Notes under the pieces: model-generated
What the model was told of the DNA's origin: nothing
The model's input: the letters and a program-made list of their open reading frames with translations, nothing else
The model's database searches: none
Position numbers and translations under genes: made by a program
Assembly: GCA_022113835.1 (NCBI GenBank)
Contig: JAILWY010000022.1
Location: 62,001-126,000, forward strand
Length of the DNA: 64,000 nt
Direction: 5' to 3'
DNA from: Atopsyche davidsoni
Lineage: Eukaryota > Arthropoda > Insecta > Trichoptera > Hydrobiosidae
Shown: positions 63,490 through 64,000 of the stretch, piece after piece
Layout of the letters: each line of letters opens with the position of its first letter
Numbering within the stretch: position 1 is the first letter of the stretch

Positions 63490-63568
63490 CTATCTGGCGC
63501 GCTCCAGTTCGCGGCGCTGCGTCACCGCGGGGCCCTCGTCCAGCAGCGGACGAGCGGTCCCGCCGCTA
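63490..63568 (-). CDS. Possible last exon of a gene entering from the right
   Basis: On the - strand an AG acceptor (63,572-63,569) precedes a GC-rich frame. In the one frame that is open without interruption it reads SGGTARPLLDEGPAVTQRRE and LERAR, then TAG at 63,492-63,490. AATAAA follows ten bases later (63,480-63,475). The acceptor has a poor pyrimidine tract, and no family is recognised. The close poly(A) signal and coding-like composition are the only support. Chance is a real alternative. Confidence 0.25.
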
Positions 63569-64000
63569 CTAACAGTCACAGCGTCCGTGCGATGCAAACG
63601 CAAACAAAAGACAACCCCGATTCACTCCGATATGATAGGTCAAAATTATGTCACTCGCATCACCGTTCTAGAAAATCTAACCGTTAATACAATGCAAAAA
63701 AGATAAACACCATAGACAAGGAGTCGCGGCAGTAATTGCATTGATTTAAATGCCTTTTTGGTAAAACAGTGTCTTTCGTGGCACAACAAACATCGGTGTA
63801 AAATCGCTTACCAATGTGGATTTTGGTAAGTCGTGTTTAATTAACGGCGCAGTTTATTTTTTGATGTAGAAGCTCTCCGGCCCAAGATGCGTTTCGAATA
63901 CAAGCACGCTTCTAAACTATGTCGCACATTAAGTTAATTGCTGGCCAATCACCAGCGAATGAAGCCAACCCGCGTCATGATAGAACTTAACATAGTTCTG

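Overview
This is animal nuclear DNA, almost certainly from an arthropod and most likely an insect. The reasons are spliced genes with GT-AG introns, an insect-type C/EBP N-terminus, a run of the arthropod telomere repeat TTAGG, and fossils of insect-type transposons (Helitron, LINE, pogo-like MITE, tRNA-derived SINE heads). The order cannot be fixed from sequence alone. The pentanucleotide TTAGG argues against Diptera, and the C/EBP N-terminus recalls moths and caddisflies.

Three protein-coding genes are well supported. (1) Nse1/NSMCE1, the RING-like subunit of the SMC5/6 complex, lies on the + strand (coding 6,094-9,325, 4 exons, 267 aa). (2) A long-chain fatty acid transport protein (FATP/SLC27A acyl-CoA synthetase) lies on the - strand (coding 17,980-11,643, 10 exons, 664 aa), convergent with Nse1. 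(3) An intronless C/EBP bZIP transcription factor lies on the + strand (38,188-39,081, 297 aa) behind a leader with two short upstream ORFs. A possible last exon of a fourth gene running in from the right is at 63,490-63,568 (- strand) and is weak. The genes do not form a shared pathway, although FATP and C/EBP are both linked to lipid and fat-body biology in insects.

Layout: 1-5.9 kb is mosaic GC-rich/AT-rich non-coding DNA. 6.1-9.3 kb is Nse1, 10.2-11.2 kb a short intergenic gap, and 11.2-18.4 kb FATP. 18.5-37.7 kb is a repeat-rich gene desert with a pogo-like MITE, a 54-copy 38-bp minisatellite, a transposase fragment, two near-perfect 60-90-bp palindromes, (TA)n tracts and many short tandem arrays. 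37.9-39.3 kb is C/EBP. 39.3-64 kb is a second desert holding LINE and Helitron fragments, SINE heads and more hairpin elements.

The most unusual content is a set of hairpin repeats at about 16.8, 28.0, 28.2, 28.5, 55.6, 57.5 and 61.7 kb. Their cores resemble hammerhead ribozymes of the kind carried by Penelope-like retroelements: a CUGANGA-like box, a short helix II, GAAA, a tiny stem III, then UC. Other points worth checking are a Trp in place of a zinc-binding Cys in Nse1, upstream ORFs before C/EBP and FATP, and the minisatellite, which is open in all six frames.
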